Source: JBBRYW01 sp038253945
GTDB taxonomy: Bacteria > Actinomycetota > Thermoleophilia > Gaiellales > Gaiellaceae
Assembly: GCA_038253945.1 (NCBI GenBank)
Contig: JBBSGR010000007.1
Span: 54,369-118,368, forward strand
Direction: 5' to 3'
DNA length: 64,000 bases
The translations under genes and the position numbers were made by a program. Under the pieces are notes generated by a model, which was not told where the DNA came from, made no database searches, and saw only the letters and a program-made list of their open reading frames with translations. Positions 7,384-15,000 of the stretch are shown in pieces (the stretch's first letter is position 1; every line of letters starts with the position of its first letter).

Positions 7384-8637
7384 ATGTTCTCCTGGCTCAG
7401 CAACGCCTGGCGTGTACCCGAGCTTCGCCGCCGCGTCCTCTTCACGGGCCTGATCCTCGCGATCTATCGCCTGGGCTCGTGGATGCCCGCACCCGGGGTC
7501 GACTCGGGCACGATCAAGAATTACTTCTCGAGCCGGGGCGGCACGATTCTCGGCCTCCTGAACCTGTTCTCAGGCGGCGCCCTGTCGCAGTTCGCCATCT
7601 TCGCGCTCGGGATCATGCCGTACGTGACGGCATCGATCATCCTGCAGCTTCTGACGGTCGTCATGCCGCGCCTCGAGCAGCTGCAGAAGGAGGGCGAGTC
7701 CGGCTACGCGAAGATCAACCAGTACACCCGCTATCTGACGGTGGTGCTCGCGGTCGCGCAGTCGACGGGCTATGCGATCCTCTTTCAGCGGCAGCACGTC
7801 CTGCAGGCGAACGTCGGCCGGATGCTCCTGATCATCCTCACTCTCACCGCCGGTACGACACTCCTCATGTGGCTCGGCGAGCTGATCACGAAGCGGGGCG
7901 TCGGAAACGGGATCTCCCTCCTGATCTTCGCCTCGATCCTCGCCCGCATGCCCGTCGGGATTCAATCGCTCGTCAACGGCGGCGCGACGGAGAAGCTCTT
8001 CTTCCCGATCCTCGCGCTCGCCATCATCGCGGCCATCGTCTTCATCCAGGAGGGGCAGCGCCGGATTCCCATTCAGTACGCGAAGCGCATGGTGGGGCGG
8101 AGGCAGACCACAGGCGGCGCGACCTACATGCCGCTGCGGGTGAACATGGCGGGCGTGATCCCGGTCATCTTCGCCGCGGCCATCATGGCGTTCCCGCCGA
8201 CCGTCGGTACGTACTTTCCGCAGACGCAGGGCTTCGTCCAGAACCACTTCCAGCCGAACAACATTCCCTACCTCGTCATTCAGGGCCTGCTGATCATCGT
8301 CTTCACCTACTTCTACACGGCCGTTCAGTTCAACCCCGTCGATCAGGCAGACAACTTACGCAAGCAAGGCGGCTACATCCCGGGGATCAGACCGGGGCCG
8401 CCAACAGCGGCCTACCTCGATCGTGTCCTGGCTCGGCTGACCCTGCCGGGAGCGCTGTACCTCGCGGTCGTGGCCACCTTGCCGAGTATCTTCATCTACT
8501 TCTTCGGCTTTTCGCAAGCCCTTCGCTCTGCGCTCGGCGGCACGTCGCTCCTGATCGTCGTCGGGGTCGCGCTCGACACGATGCGGCAGATGGAGTCGCA
8601 GATGATGATGCGCTCCTACGAAGGCTTCCTCAAGTAG
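7384..8637 (+). CDS. secY: Preprotein translocase subunit SecY
   Basis: 417 aa with ten predicted membrane segments. N-terminal RRRVLFTGLILAIYRLGSW and SALSQFAIFALGIMPYVTASII-like sequence (FSGGALSQFAIFALGIMPYV), GELITKRGVGNGISLLIF and RQTTGGATYMPLRVNMAGVIP are highly diagnostic. SecY forms the protein-conducting channel with SecE and SecG; its position after rplO is classical. RBS AGGGGG lies just upstream of ATG 7384. adk starts 14 bases after the stop. Confidence 0.98.
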   Translation: MFSWLSNAWRVPELRRRVLFTGLILAIYRLGSWMPAPGVDSGTIKNYFSSRGGTILGLLNLFSGGALSQFAIFALGIMPYVTASIILQLLTVVMPRLEQLQKEGESGYAKINQYTRYLTVVLAVAQSTGYAILFQRQHVLQANVGRMLLIILTLTAGTTLLMWLGELITKRGVGNGISLLIFASILARMPVGIQSLVNGGATEKLFFPILALAIIAAIVFIQEGQRRIPIQYAKRMVGRRQTTGGATYMPLRVNMAGVIPVIFAAAIMAFPPTVGTYFPQTQGFVQNHFQPNNIPYLVIQGLLIIVFTYFYTAVQFNPVDQADNLRKQGGYIPGIRPGPPTAAYLDRVLARLTLPGALYLAVVATLPSIFIYFFGFSQALRSALGGTSLLIVVGVALDTMRQMESQMMMRSYEGFLK

Positions 8638-8651
8638 GGGGCCATCCCGCC

Positions 8652-9284
8652 GTGAACATCCTTCTCCTCGGCCCACAGGGTTCCGGTAAAGGAACCCAGG
8701 CGAAGCGCATCGCCGCGGACTACGCCGTTGCCCATATCGCAACGGGAGACATGTTGCGCGCCGCGATCGGCGCCCAGACGGAGCTCGGCAAGCGCGTGCA
8801 GCCGATTCTCGAGGTGGGAGGGCTCGTTCCGGACGCGCTGATGATCGAGCTGATTCGCGAGCGCCTCGACTCGGAAGACGCCGCACAGGGGTTCATTCTC
8901 GACGGCTTCCCACGCACGATGCCCCAGGCGAGCGCGCTCGACGACATGCTGCGCGAGATCCGGCGCGAGCTCTCCGTCGTCTTCGCGCTGCAGCTGTCGG
9001 ACGACGAATGCTTTGCGCGGCTCTCGAAGCGCGCGCAAGTCGAGGGCCGGGCCGACGACACGCCCGAGGCGATTCGCACGCGGCTCGAGCTGTACCACCG
9101 GGAGACCGAGCCGCTGGTCGAGCACTACCGCACGCAGGGCAACCTCGTCGGGATCCACGGCGGGCGCTCCGTCGACTCGGTCTTCGCCGAGATCCAGGAA
9201 GCGCTGGAGCAGATCGGGAGAAGGCTGAGCTGCGACGGAGCACGAAGCTCGCTCGGCGTTCCCACGGCGAGACTGGACGCCTAG
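8652..9284 (+). CDS. adk: Adenylate kinase
   Basis: 210 aa. P-loop GPQGSGKGTQAKRIA at the N-terminus, ATGDMLRAAI (AMP binding), FILDGFPRTMPQA and the LID-flanking EGRADDTPEAIRTRL. It catalyses ATP + AMP to 2 ADP. The LID appears short and lacks the four-Cys zinc motif seen in many Gram-positive enzymes. GTG start at 8652; the frame is open far upstream through secY, but the family start (VNILLLGPQGSGKGT) fits this GTG. The last ~25 residues diverge from the family. Confidence 0.95.
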   Translation: MNILLLGPQGSGKGTQAKRIAADYAVAHIATGDMLRAAIGAQTELGKRVQPILEVGGLVPDALMIELIRERLDSEDAAQGFILDGFPRTMPQASALDDMLREIRRELSVVFALQLSDDECFARLSKRAQVEGRADDTPEAIRTRLELYHRETEPLVEHYRTQGNLVGIHGGRSVDSVFAEIQEALEQIGRRLSCDGARSSLGVPTARLDA

Positions 9285-9288
9285 TGGT

Positions 9289-9336
9289 CCGTTCCAGGTT
9301 TCGCTCGCCGGGATCATCACCGAACTTCTGGAACGG
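9289..9336 (+). other. Hairpin between adk and map
   Basis: CCGTTCCAG (9289-9297) pairs perfectly with CTGGAACGG (9328-9336), enclosing 30 bases. There is no T-run, so it is not a clear terminator. It may protect or process the mRNA between adk and map. The 82-base adk-map gap is otherwise occupied by the mini-ORF below. Confidence 0.5.
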
Positions 9337-9343
9337 AGCACTG

Positions 9344-9370
9344 ATGCGCGAGCAGGTCGCGGTCCGGTGA
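9344..9370 (+). CDS. 8-codon mini-ORF leading into map
   Basis: ATG 9344 has GGAG 5-6 bases upstream (9334-9337). It reads eight codons (MREQVAVR) to a TGA at 9368-9370 that overlaps the map GTG (9367). map has no convincing Shine-Dalgarno of its own, so ribosomes could reach it by termination-reinitiation on this mini-ORF. Inferred from sequence geometry only. Confidence 0.35.
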   Translation: MREQVAVR

Positions 9371-10143
9371 TCATCCGCAAGTCACCCCGCGAGATCGAGG
9401 GGATGGGGCGGGCGGGCAAGCTCGTCGCCGACACTCTTGCGCTGGCCGCCGAGCACCTCGTCCCCGGCGTGTCGATGATCGAGCTCGACCGGCTTGCGGA
9501 GGAGTTCATCCGCGACCACGGCGGCGTCCCGACCTCGAAGGGCTACCGGGGCTATCCCGCCGCGCTCTGCGTCTCCCCGAACGCGATGGTGGTGCACGGA
9601 ATCCCGACTGACTACCGGGCGAAGGAAGGCGACGTGGTCTCGGTCGACATCGGCGTGACGCTCGACGGCCTCGTCGCCGACAGTGCCTGGACTTTCGGCA
9701 TCGGCGAGCTGGACGACGACGCGGAGCGCCTGCTCGAAGTCGGGGCGCAGGCGTTGTTCGCCGGGATCGCAATGGCTCGCGCCGGCAACCGCGTCTCGGA
9801 CATCAGCCACGCGATCCAGCGCGTCACCGAGGAAGGCGGCTTCGCCGTCGTCCGGGCCCTGGTCGGCCATGGCGTCGGGCGCTCCTACCACGAGGATCCG
9901 CAGGTTCCCAACTTCGGCGCTCCGGGGCGGGGTCCGCAACTGGCCCCGGGTATGACTCTCGCGATCGAGCCGATGATCACCGCCGGAGGCGCCGACGTCG
10001 TGGTTCACGACGACGAGTGGTCCATTTCCACGGCGGACGGCTCGCTCTCCGCGCATTTCGAGCACACGGTCGCGATTACCGAGGAGGAGCCTCGCATCCT
10101 GACGTCTGCGGAGGGGCTGGTCAGTGCCGGTTTGCTACGATAA
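9367..10143 (+). CDS. map: Methionine aminopeptidase type I
   Basis: 258 aa. Starts with the family pattern MIIRKSPREIEGMGRAGKLVA. Metal ligands are visible: Asp in VVSVDIGVTLDGLVADSAWT (two Asp of the pita-bread fold), His in GHGVGRSYHEDPQVPN, and Glu in LAIEPMIT plus the C-terminal FEHTVAIT. It removes the initiator Met from nascent proteins. GTG start at 9367 overlaps the mini-ORF stop. infA, expected next, is missing. Confidence 0.96.
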   Translation: MIIRKSPREIEGMGRAGKLVADTLALAAEHLVPGVSMIELDRLAEEFIRDHGGVPTSKGYRGYPAALCVSPNAMVVHGIPTDYRAKEGDVVSVDIGVTLDGLVADSAWTFGIGELDDDAERLLEVGAQALFAGIAMARAGNRVSDISHAIQRVTEEGGFAVVRALVGHGVGRSYHEDPQVPNFGAPGRGPQLAPGMTLAIEPMITAGGADVVVHDDEWSISTADGSLSAHFEHTVAITEEEPRILTSAEGLVSAGLLR

Positions 10144-10181
10144 TCGTCCGCGGCGCTCGGACCGCATTCGTTTTTGGTTGG

Positions 10182-10219
10182 ACCCACGACCGCGCTCCAG
10201 GGGCGCGGTTTCTGTGGGT
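10182..10219 (+). promoter_or_regulatory. Two-tier hairpin upstream of rpmJ
   Basis: An inner perfect stem ACCGCGC (10189-10195)/GCGCGGT (10203-10209) is enclosed by an outer stem ACCCAC (10182-10187)/GTGGGT (10214-10219). It fills the 108-base map-rpmJ gap together with a GTTTTTGG stretch just upstream. It could be an mRNA leader structure controlling rpmJ-rpsM-rpsK-rpsD or a remnant where infA was lost. No confident promoter boxes were found. Confidence 0.5.
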
Positions 10220-10251
10220 GAATCGGAAAGCAAGGAGAAGATCGAACTCGG

Positions 10252-10365
10252 ATGAAAGTACGTCCGTCAGTCAAGCCGATGTGCGAGCGGTGTCGCGTGA
10301 TCAAGCGGCACGGTCGCACCATGGTCATCTGCTCGAACCCGCGACACAAGCAGCGTCAGGGTTAG
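10252..10365 (+). CDS. rpmJ: 50S ribosomal protein L36
   Basis: 37 aa, MKVRPSVKPMCERCRVIKR through VICSNPRHKQRQG. This is the zinc-binding form: Cys pair CERC, then a Cys and a His (CSNPRH). AAGGAGAAG lies about 12 bases upstream of ATG 10252. rpsM follows behind a strong AGGAGG. Confidence 0.96.
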   Translation: MKVRPSVKPMCERCRVIKRHGRTMVICSNPRHKQRQG

Positions 10366-10379
10366 GACGAAGGAGGAAC

Positions 10380-10754
10380 GTGGCTAGGATCGCCGGAATC
10401 AACCTGCCGCGGGAGAAGCGGCTCGAGATCGGTCTCACCTACATCTACGGGATCGGGCAGCCGTCCGCGCGCGAGGTCTGCGCTGCGCTCGGGCTATCGC
10501 CGGACACGAAGGTGCGAGATCTGACCGACGAGGAAATCACCCGTCTGCGGAACCACATCGACGCGGAACTGCAGGTCGAGGGCGACCTCCGGCGCGAGCG
10601 CTCGCAGGCTGTCAAGCGCCTGTCCGAGATCGGCGCCTATCGGGGTATCCGCCACCGTCGCGGGCTGCCGGTGAACGGCCAGCGCACGAAGACGAACGCG
10701 CGGACGCGTAAAGGCCCGAAGAAGACTGTCGGTCGCGGAAAGAAGGCCAAGTAG
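10380..10754 (+). CDS. rpsM: 30S ribosomal protein S13
   Basis: 124 aa. VARIAGINLPREKRLEIGLTYIYGIG at the start and RHRRGLPVNGQRTKTNARTRKGP near the end are diagnostic. S13 is in the 30S head and contacts the P-site tRNA and L5. GTG 10380 follows AGGAGG (10371-10376). The TAG stop shares its G with the rpsK GTG. Confidence 0.97.
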   Translation: MARIAGINLPREKRLEIGLTYIYGIGQPSAREVCAALGLSPDTKVRDLTDEEITRLRNHIDAELQVEGDLRRERSQAVKRLSEIGAYRGIRHRRGLPVNGQRTKTNARTRKGPKKTVGRGKKAK

Positions 10755-11158
10755 TGGCACCTCCTCGAAGGCAGGCCACGCGTGGCCGCACTCGGCGGCG
10801 CGTCCGCAAGAACATCGCGATCGGACACGCCCATATCAAGACCTCGTTCAACAACACGATCGTGGCCCTGACCGATAACGAGGGCAACGTGATCGTGTGG
10901 GAGTCAGCCGGGTCGGCCGGCTTCAAGGGGTCGCGAAAGTCGACACCGTTCGCGGCGCAGGTCACAGCCGATTCGTGCGCCCGCAAGGGCATGGAGCACG
11001 GCTTGCAGAAGGTCGACGTTTTCGTGAAGGGCCCGGGCTCGGGCCGCGAGACCGCGATCAGGTCGCTCCAGGCTGCGGGGCTCGAGATCCTGAGCGTAAA
11101 GGACGTCTCGCCCCAGGCCCACAATGGAGTCCGCCCGAAGAAGCGGAGGCGCGTCTAA
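10754..11158 (+). CDS. rpsK: 30S ribosomal protein S11
   Basis: 134 aa, normal length. The basic N-terminus is followed by HIKTSFNNTIVALTD, GFKGSRKSTPFAAQ and VFVKGPGSGRETAIRSLQ, all S11 signatures. S11 lines the mRNA path on the platform. GTG start at 10754 overlaps the rpsM stop. The TAA stop overlaps the rpsD ATG. Confidence 0.97.
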   Translation: MAPPRRQATRGRTRRRVRKNIAIGHAHIKTSFNNTIVALTDNEGNVIVWESAGSAGFKGSRKSTPFAAQVTADSCARKGMEHGLQKVDVFVKGPGSGRETAIRSLQAAGLEILSVKDVSPQAHNGVRPKKRRRV

Positions 11159-11778
11159 TGGCCAGGAGCATCGGCCCCAAGTGTCGCTCGTGCCGCCGCG
11201 AGGGCATGAAGCTCTTTCTGAAGGGCGAGCGGTGCCTCACCGAGAAGTGCGCGATCGAGCGCCGCAGCTATCCGCCGGGCGAGCACGGCCGCGGCCGCAT
11301 CAAGCAGTCCGAGTACCTGCTCCAGCTGCGCGAGAAGCAGAAGGCCCGCCGTTACTACGGCCTGCTCGAGAAGCAGTTCCGCCTCTACTACGCGAAGGCC
11401 GCGCGCGGCTCGGGGATCACGGGCGAGACCCTGCTGCGGATGCTCGAGACTCGACTCGACAACGTCGTCTACCGGCTCGGCTTCGCGGCGTCCCGCGCGC
11501 AATCCCGGCAGCTCGTTCGCCACGGCCACTTCATGGTGAACGGACGCCGCGTCAACATCCCGAGCTACCAGGTCAAGCCGAACGACGTGCTCTCGATGCG
11601 CGACGGAAGCTCGGCCGAGCAGGTGATTCGCGACGCGACGGACTTGACGGCCACCGTGACGCCCTGGTTGCAGGCCGACCACGACGCGCTGACCGGAAAG
11701 GTCTTGAAGTGGCCCGAGCGGGACGAGATCGACACGCCCGTGCAGGAATCCCTCATCGTCGAGCTCTATTCCAAGTAG
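11158..11778 (+). CDS. rpsD: 30S ribosomal protein S4
   Basis: 206 aa. N-terminal Cys cluster (KCRSCRREG and later CLTEKC) suggests the zinc-binding S4 type. The S4 RNA-binding domain is at LETRLDNVVYRLGFAASRAQSRQLVRHGHFMVNGRR. S4 initiates 30S assembly and in some bacteria autoregulates this operon. ATG overlaps the rpsK stop (TAATG). It is followed by two strong hairpins before rpoA. Confidence 0.97.
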   Translation: MARSIGPKCRSCRREGMKLFLKGERCLTEKCAIERRSYPPGEHGRGRIKQSEYLLQLREKQKARRYYGLLEKQFRLYYAKAARGSGITGETLLRMLETRLDNVVYRLGFAASRAQSRQLVRHGHFMVNGRRVNIPSYQVKPNDVLSMRDGSSAEQVIRDATDLTATVTPWLQADHDALTGKVLKWPERDEIDTPVQESLIVELYSK

Positions 11779-11783
11779 GGCAG

Positions 11784-11852
11784 CCAGACTTTCCGGGAGC
11801 GGAAAGTCTGGTTAGAAGAGAGACGCTAACCAATCCTTCGCAGAAGGATTGG
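11784..11852 (+). promoter_or_regulatory. Twin perfect hairpins between rpsD and rpoA
   Basis: Hairpin 1: CCAGACTTTCCG (11784-11795) and its exact complement (11800-11811) around a GGAG loop, a 12-bp perfect stem. Hairpin 2: CCAATCCTTC (11830-11839) and GAAGGATTGG (11843-11852) around a 3-base loop, a 10-bp perfect stem. Neither is followed by a T-run. Hairpin 2 ends just before the AGGAAAGGAA preceding rpoA. They could be processing or protection structures separating ribosomal genes from rpoA, or targets for an RNA-binding repressor. Confidence 0.7.
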
Positions 11853-11868
11853 CAGGAAAGGAACGGAT

Positions 11869-12840
11869 TTGGCTACACCAACGAGTTTGATGGAGTTCCA
11901 GGTGCCGAAGATCGTCCACGAGGAAGTCGACGAGCTCCGCGGGCTCTTCGTGATCGAGCCGCTCGATCGTGGCTTCGGCTACACGTTCGGCAATTCGCTC
12001 CGGCGCGTGCTGCTGTCCTCGCTGGAAGGCTCCGCGGTCACCGCGGTGAAGATCGAGGGCGTCGCGCACGAGTTCACGACGCTGCCGGGAGTGCGCGAGG
12101 ACGTGACGGACGTCATCCTGAACCTGAAGAACCTGATCGTGAAGTTGCACGGTGAGTCGCCCGAGATCGAGGTGCACGTCGCGAGGAGCAGCCGGGGGGC
12201 CGTGACGGCCTCGGACATCCAGATCCCCGCGGACCTCGAGATCTTGAACCCGGAGCTCGAGCTGGCGAACCTCTCCGACAACGGGAAGCTCGAGATGACG
12301 CTCACGATCGGCCGGGGCCGGGGCTATGTCCCCGCCGAGCTGAACCGGACGAGCGACCAGTCCATCGGCGTCATCCCGGTCGACTCGATCTTCTCGCCGG
12401 TACGCCGCGTCGCCTACGAGGTCGAGGCTGCCCGCGTCGGGCAGCGCACGGACTACGACAAGCTACGCCTGGACGTGACGACCGACGGCTCGATCGATCC
12501 CCGCGAGGCGATCGCACAGGCCGCTGAGATCCTCATCCGCCAGCTCGCGATCTTCACGGACGTCGAGAAGATCGAGGGCTTGACGGACGCCGCCGCTGCC
12601 GCGGCGGAGACGCACGAGACGTCGCTCTCACATGCGATGGAGAACTTCCCGATCGAGGAGCTCGAACTCGGCGTCCGCTCCTACAACTGCCTGAAGCGCG
12701 TCGGAATCGAGACGATCGGCGACCTCGTCGGCAAGACCGAGAACGAGCTCGCGGCGATTCCGAACTTCGGCAAGAAGTCGATCGAAGAGGTCAAGGAGAC
12801 GCTCGGCACGCAGGGGCTGAAGCTCCGCGGCGACGAGTAG
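11869..12840 (+). CDS. rpoA: DNA-directed RNA polymerase subunit alpha
   Basis: 323 aa. N-terminal domain: FVIEPLDRGFGYTFGNSLRRVLLSSLEGSAVTAVKIEGV and the assembly region. A linker (about residues 235-260) leads to the C-terminal domain with PIEELELGVRSYNCLKRVGIETIGDL, which binds UP elements and activators. The TTG start at 11869 is chosen because AGGAAAGGAA ends about 3 bases upstream. The next in-frame ATG is at 11890. Alpha nucleates the enzyme with beta and beta'. rplQ follows after 16 bases. Confidence 0.96.
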   Translation: MATPTSLMEFQVPKIVHEEVDELRGLFVIEPLDRGFGYTFGNSLRRVLLSSLEGSAVTAVKIEGVAHEFTTLPGVREDVTDVILNLKNLIVKLHGESPEIEVHVARSSRGAVTASDIQIPADLEILNPELELANLSDNGKLEMTLTIGRGRGYVPAELNRTSDQSIGVIPVDSIFSPVRRVAYEVEAARVGQRTDYDKLRLDVTTDGSIDPREAIAQAAEILIRQLAIFTDVEKIEGLTDAAAAAAETHETSLSHAMENFPIEELELGVRSYNCLKRVGIETIGDLVGKTENELAAIPNFGKKSIEEVKETLGTQGLKLRGDE

Positions 12841-12856
12841 TCCGGGAGAACGAAAC

Positions 12857-13237
12857 GTGCGACATCAGCGCTCCGGAAAGAAGCTGGGCCGGGACTCGGC
12901 CCATCGCAAGGCGCTCTACGCGAACCTCGCCGGAGCGCTGATCGAGCACGGCCGGATCAAGACGACCGAGGCGAAGGCGAAGGCTGTGAAGCCGATCGCC
13001 GAGAAGATGATCACGCTAGGGCGACGTGGTGACCTCTCGGCGCGCCGGCAGGCGCTCGGGTACCTGCGCTCGCAGGAGATCGTGCACAGGCTCTTCGCCG
13101 ACGTCGCACCGCGGTTCGTCGACCGCCCGGGGGGCTACTCGCGGATCGTCAAGCTCGGCCCGCGACAGGGCGATTCGGCCCAGATGGTCTACCTCGAGTT
13201 CGTAGACCACGACCCGGCCGCCGCGCCCGCCACCTAG
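12857..13237 (+). CDS. rplQ: 50S ribosomal protein L17
   Basis: 126 aa. MRHQRSGKKLGRDSAHRKALYANLAGALIEHGRIKTT-like start (GTG codon) and VYLEFVDHD near the end identify L17. GGGAG precedes the start by 10 bases. It closes the superoperon. The 119 bases that follow contain only a short GCGGGC/GCCCGC stem near 13288-13302 and no clear terminator. Confidence 0.96.
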   Translation: MRHQRSGKKLGRDSAHRKALYANLAGALIEHGRIKTTEAKAKAVKPIAEKMITLGRRGDLSARRQALGYLRSQEIVHRLFADVAPRFVDRPGGYSRIVKLGPRQGDSAQMVYLEFVDHDPAAAPAT

Positions 13238-13356
13238 GAGCGCGGGTCGGTATCCAGGCCGCTCGACCGGTCGCTGCAGACGGAGATGCGGGCGGAGCCC
13301 GCAGCTCCTGAGGTCGGCACCGCAAGCGGCGCCTAGGACGCTGCGCCGGCTCGAGC

Positions 13357-13674
13357 GTGGCTCTCGTCGCCGCGATCCTGCTCGTAGTCTTCGTCCTGCC
13401 GGCCCGTTGGGGCTTCGCCGCGCTGTTGGCCGGGCTGGCCGTGGAGCTCGGCGAGGTGGCATTCTGGTGGCGGTTCACGCACCGCCGCGCCCCCGTGGTG
13501 GGGGTCGGGACGCTGATCGGACGCGGAGCCGTGGTGATCGTGCCCTGTCGGCCTGAGGGTCAAGTGAAGCTCGACGGTGAGGTCTGGCGGGCCTCATGCG
13601 CCGCCGGTGCCGACCCCGGCGACGTCGTGCGAGTCGTCGAGTTGCACGGTTTGACGCTCGTCGTTGACCGGTAA
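13357..13674 (+). CDS. NfeD-like membrane protein
   Basis: 105 aa, GTG start. Two N-terminal membrane segments (about residues 2-18 and 18-40) are followed by a soluble domain with VGVGTLIGRGAVVIVPC and VKLDGEVWRASCAAGADPGDVVRVVELHGLTLVV. This is the pattern of the NfeD C-terminal OB fold (G.V...G...G.V.l.GE.W.A). NfeD proteins usually pair with stomatin/flotillin partners, but none lies adjacent. It may be cotranscribed with rplQ. Family assignment is good; function open. Confidence 0.75.
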   Translation: MALVAAILLVVFVLPARWGFAALLAGLAVELGEVAFWWRFTHRRAPVVGVGTLIGRGAVVIVPCRPEGQVKLDGEVWRASCAAGADPGDVVRVVELHGLTLVVDR

Positions 13675-13822
13675 GGGCGCCCTGGAGCATGAGAGTCGCC
13701 GCTGGCGCCAGATGCATACATCAACCGACGCGTCCCTGGCGGCGTGGTGGGTCAGTTTGCACCGGCGTCGAAAATGCGACCGATCAGCGCGGAGATGCTC
13801 CCGCAGACAAGAGGCGCCTTCC

Positions 13823-14193
13823 TCAGCGGCAGCCAGAACAGGCGAAACCATGAGGGTCGCCAACTGTGGCATCGCGTTCCACATGGCGCCATTCGAGAGT
13901 CGGATCGCCATCGACCGCGAGCTGGAAGAAGTGTCGATGGATCAAGACGTTCTCGGCTGGCCGGGCATCGGACAGGTCGTCCCCGAGGTAACGTACGACT
14001 CGAGATCTTCTAGACCGGTTTCCTCGTGTGCCTCGCGAAGCGCAGCCTCGTCCGGCGTCTCGCCGGGGCCGACTCCGCCTCCCGGAACCTGAAGGCCGGA
14101 TTCAAGCAGCGGATCGGCGTCGTCCTCGTGAACGAACACCACGACGCGGTCATCCCGAACGATGTACGTGATGACTCGCTCTCTCTGCCTCAT
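13823..14193 (-). pseudogene. NUDIX hydrolase disrupted by a frameshift
   Basis: From ATG 14193 (MRQRERVITYIVRDDRVVV) the minus strand encodes a complete Nudix box, GGGVGPGETPDEAALREAHEETGL, matching Gx5Ex7REUxEExGU. Just after LEDLES (about 13995-13998) the frame is lost. The next frame continues with family-like sequence YLGDDLSDARPAENVLIHRHFFQL...TLEWRHVE to a TGA at 13823. The total, 371 bases, is one base short of 124 codons, so a single-base deletion explains it. The active site is intact but the C-terminal half is not in frame. A sequencing error is possible. It is divergent from truA. Confidence 0.8.
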
Positions 14194-14241
14194 TCGGCGG
14201 ATCGTATTGCGTGCCATCACAGGCTTCGGTATGGAGACTGA

Positions 14242-14961
14242 ATGCGCCTCAAGCTGACCCTCGAGTACGACGGTGCCGGCTTTCGAGGCTGGGCGGCCCA
14301 GCCGGGGTTGCGGACAGTCGAAAGCGAGCTCCACCGGGCACTAGCTGCTGCTTATGGCTCCTACGATCGACTCGCCGTCGCCGGTCGCACCGATACGGGA
14401 GTGCATGCGCTCGGGCAGGTTGCGAGCGTCGACGTCGAGGGCGGTCCGCCGCCGAGTCGCGCTGCGGAAGCGCTCAACGCGGCATTGCCCGACGACGTCG
14501 CCGTGCTCGCCGCGTCGCAGGCGCCGCCCGAGTTCCACGCTCGCCACTCGGCCCGCTCCCGCAGCTACCGCTACCGACTCTTCACGCGGCGCGCCCGCTC
14601 GCCCTTTCAGACGCGGCGAAGCCTCTGGTGGCCGCACACGCTCGACGAGCATGCGCTGGCGGACTCCGCCGCCCTCCTGCTCGGAAAGCACGACTTTCAG
14701 GCGTTCACGCCCACCGAGACGTACCACCAGGTCTTCGTGCGGGCGGTCGAGGCGGCCTCGTGGGAACGACATGGCGACTACCTCGATTTCACTGTCACGG
14801 CGGGTAGCTTCCTGCGCCGAATGGTGCGCACGCTCGTCGGGACGATGCTCGAGCGCACGCCGGAGCAGCTGAAGCCGCTGCTCGACGGCCGTCCGCGGGC
14901 GGAGGCGGGCTCGACTGTCCCGCCGTGGGGCCTGTACCTCGAGCGCGTGTCGTACTCCTAA
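14242..14961 (+). CDS. truA: tRNA pseudouridine(38-40) synthase TruA
   Basis: 239 aa. MRLKLTLEYDGAGFRGWAAQPG at the start, catalytic Asp in VAGRTDTGVHALGQV, and FHARHSARSRSYRYRLF, FLRRMVRTLVGTML further on. It isomerises U38-U40 in the anticodon arm of tRNAs. Commonly found downstream of rplQ in bacteria, as here apart from two intervening genes. Length slightly short but complete. Confidence 0.96.
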   Translation: MRLKLTLEYDGAGFRGWAAQPGLRTVESELHRALAAAYGSYDRLAVAGRTDTGVHALGQVASVDVEGGPPPSRAAEALNAALPDDVAVLAASQAPPEFHARHSARSRSYRYRLFTRRARSPFQTRRSLWWPHTLDEHALADSAALLLGKHDFQAFTPTETYHQVFVRAVEAASWERHGDYLDFTVTAGSFLRRMVRTLVGTMLERTPEQLKPLLDGRPRAEAGSTVPPWGLYLERVSYS

Positions 14962-14966
14962 ACGCC

Positions 14967-14994
14967 TTGATCGACCATCTGGCAGGGCTACGAT
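14967..14994 (+). promoter_or_regulatory. Promoter of the HAD phosphatase gene (leaderless)
   Basis: TTGATC (14967-14972), a 16-base spacer, TACGAT (14989-14994), then ATG at 15001. Each box matches the sigma-70 consensus at 4 of 6. The transcript would begin about at the start codon, giving a leaderless mRNA. There is no Shine-Dalgarno upstream of the ATG, which fits. Confidence 0.55.
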
Positions 14995-15000
14995 CGAGGG

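Noticed and set aside
7479..8651. Open frame continuous with adk running back through secY
   Set aside because: Sequence upstream of the GTG at 8652 is the out-of-frame reading of secY and shows no similarity to anything; adk starts at 8652.
10129..10143. TACGATAAT at the end of map as a promoter for rpmJ
   Set aside because: No -35 box at proper distance and more than 100 bases from rpmJ; the map stop codon creates part of the match.
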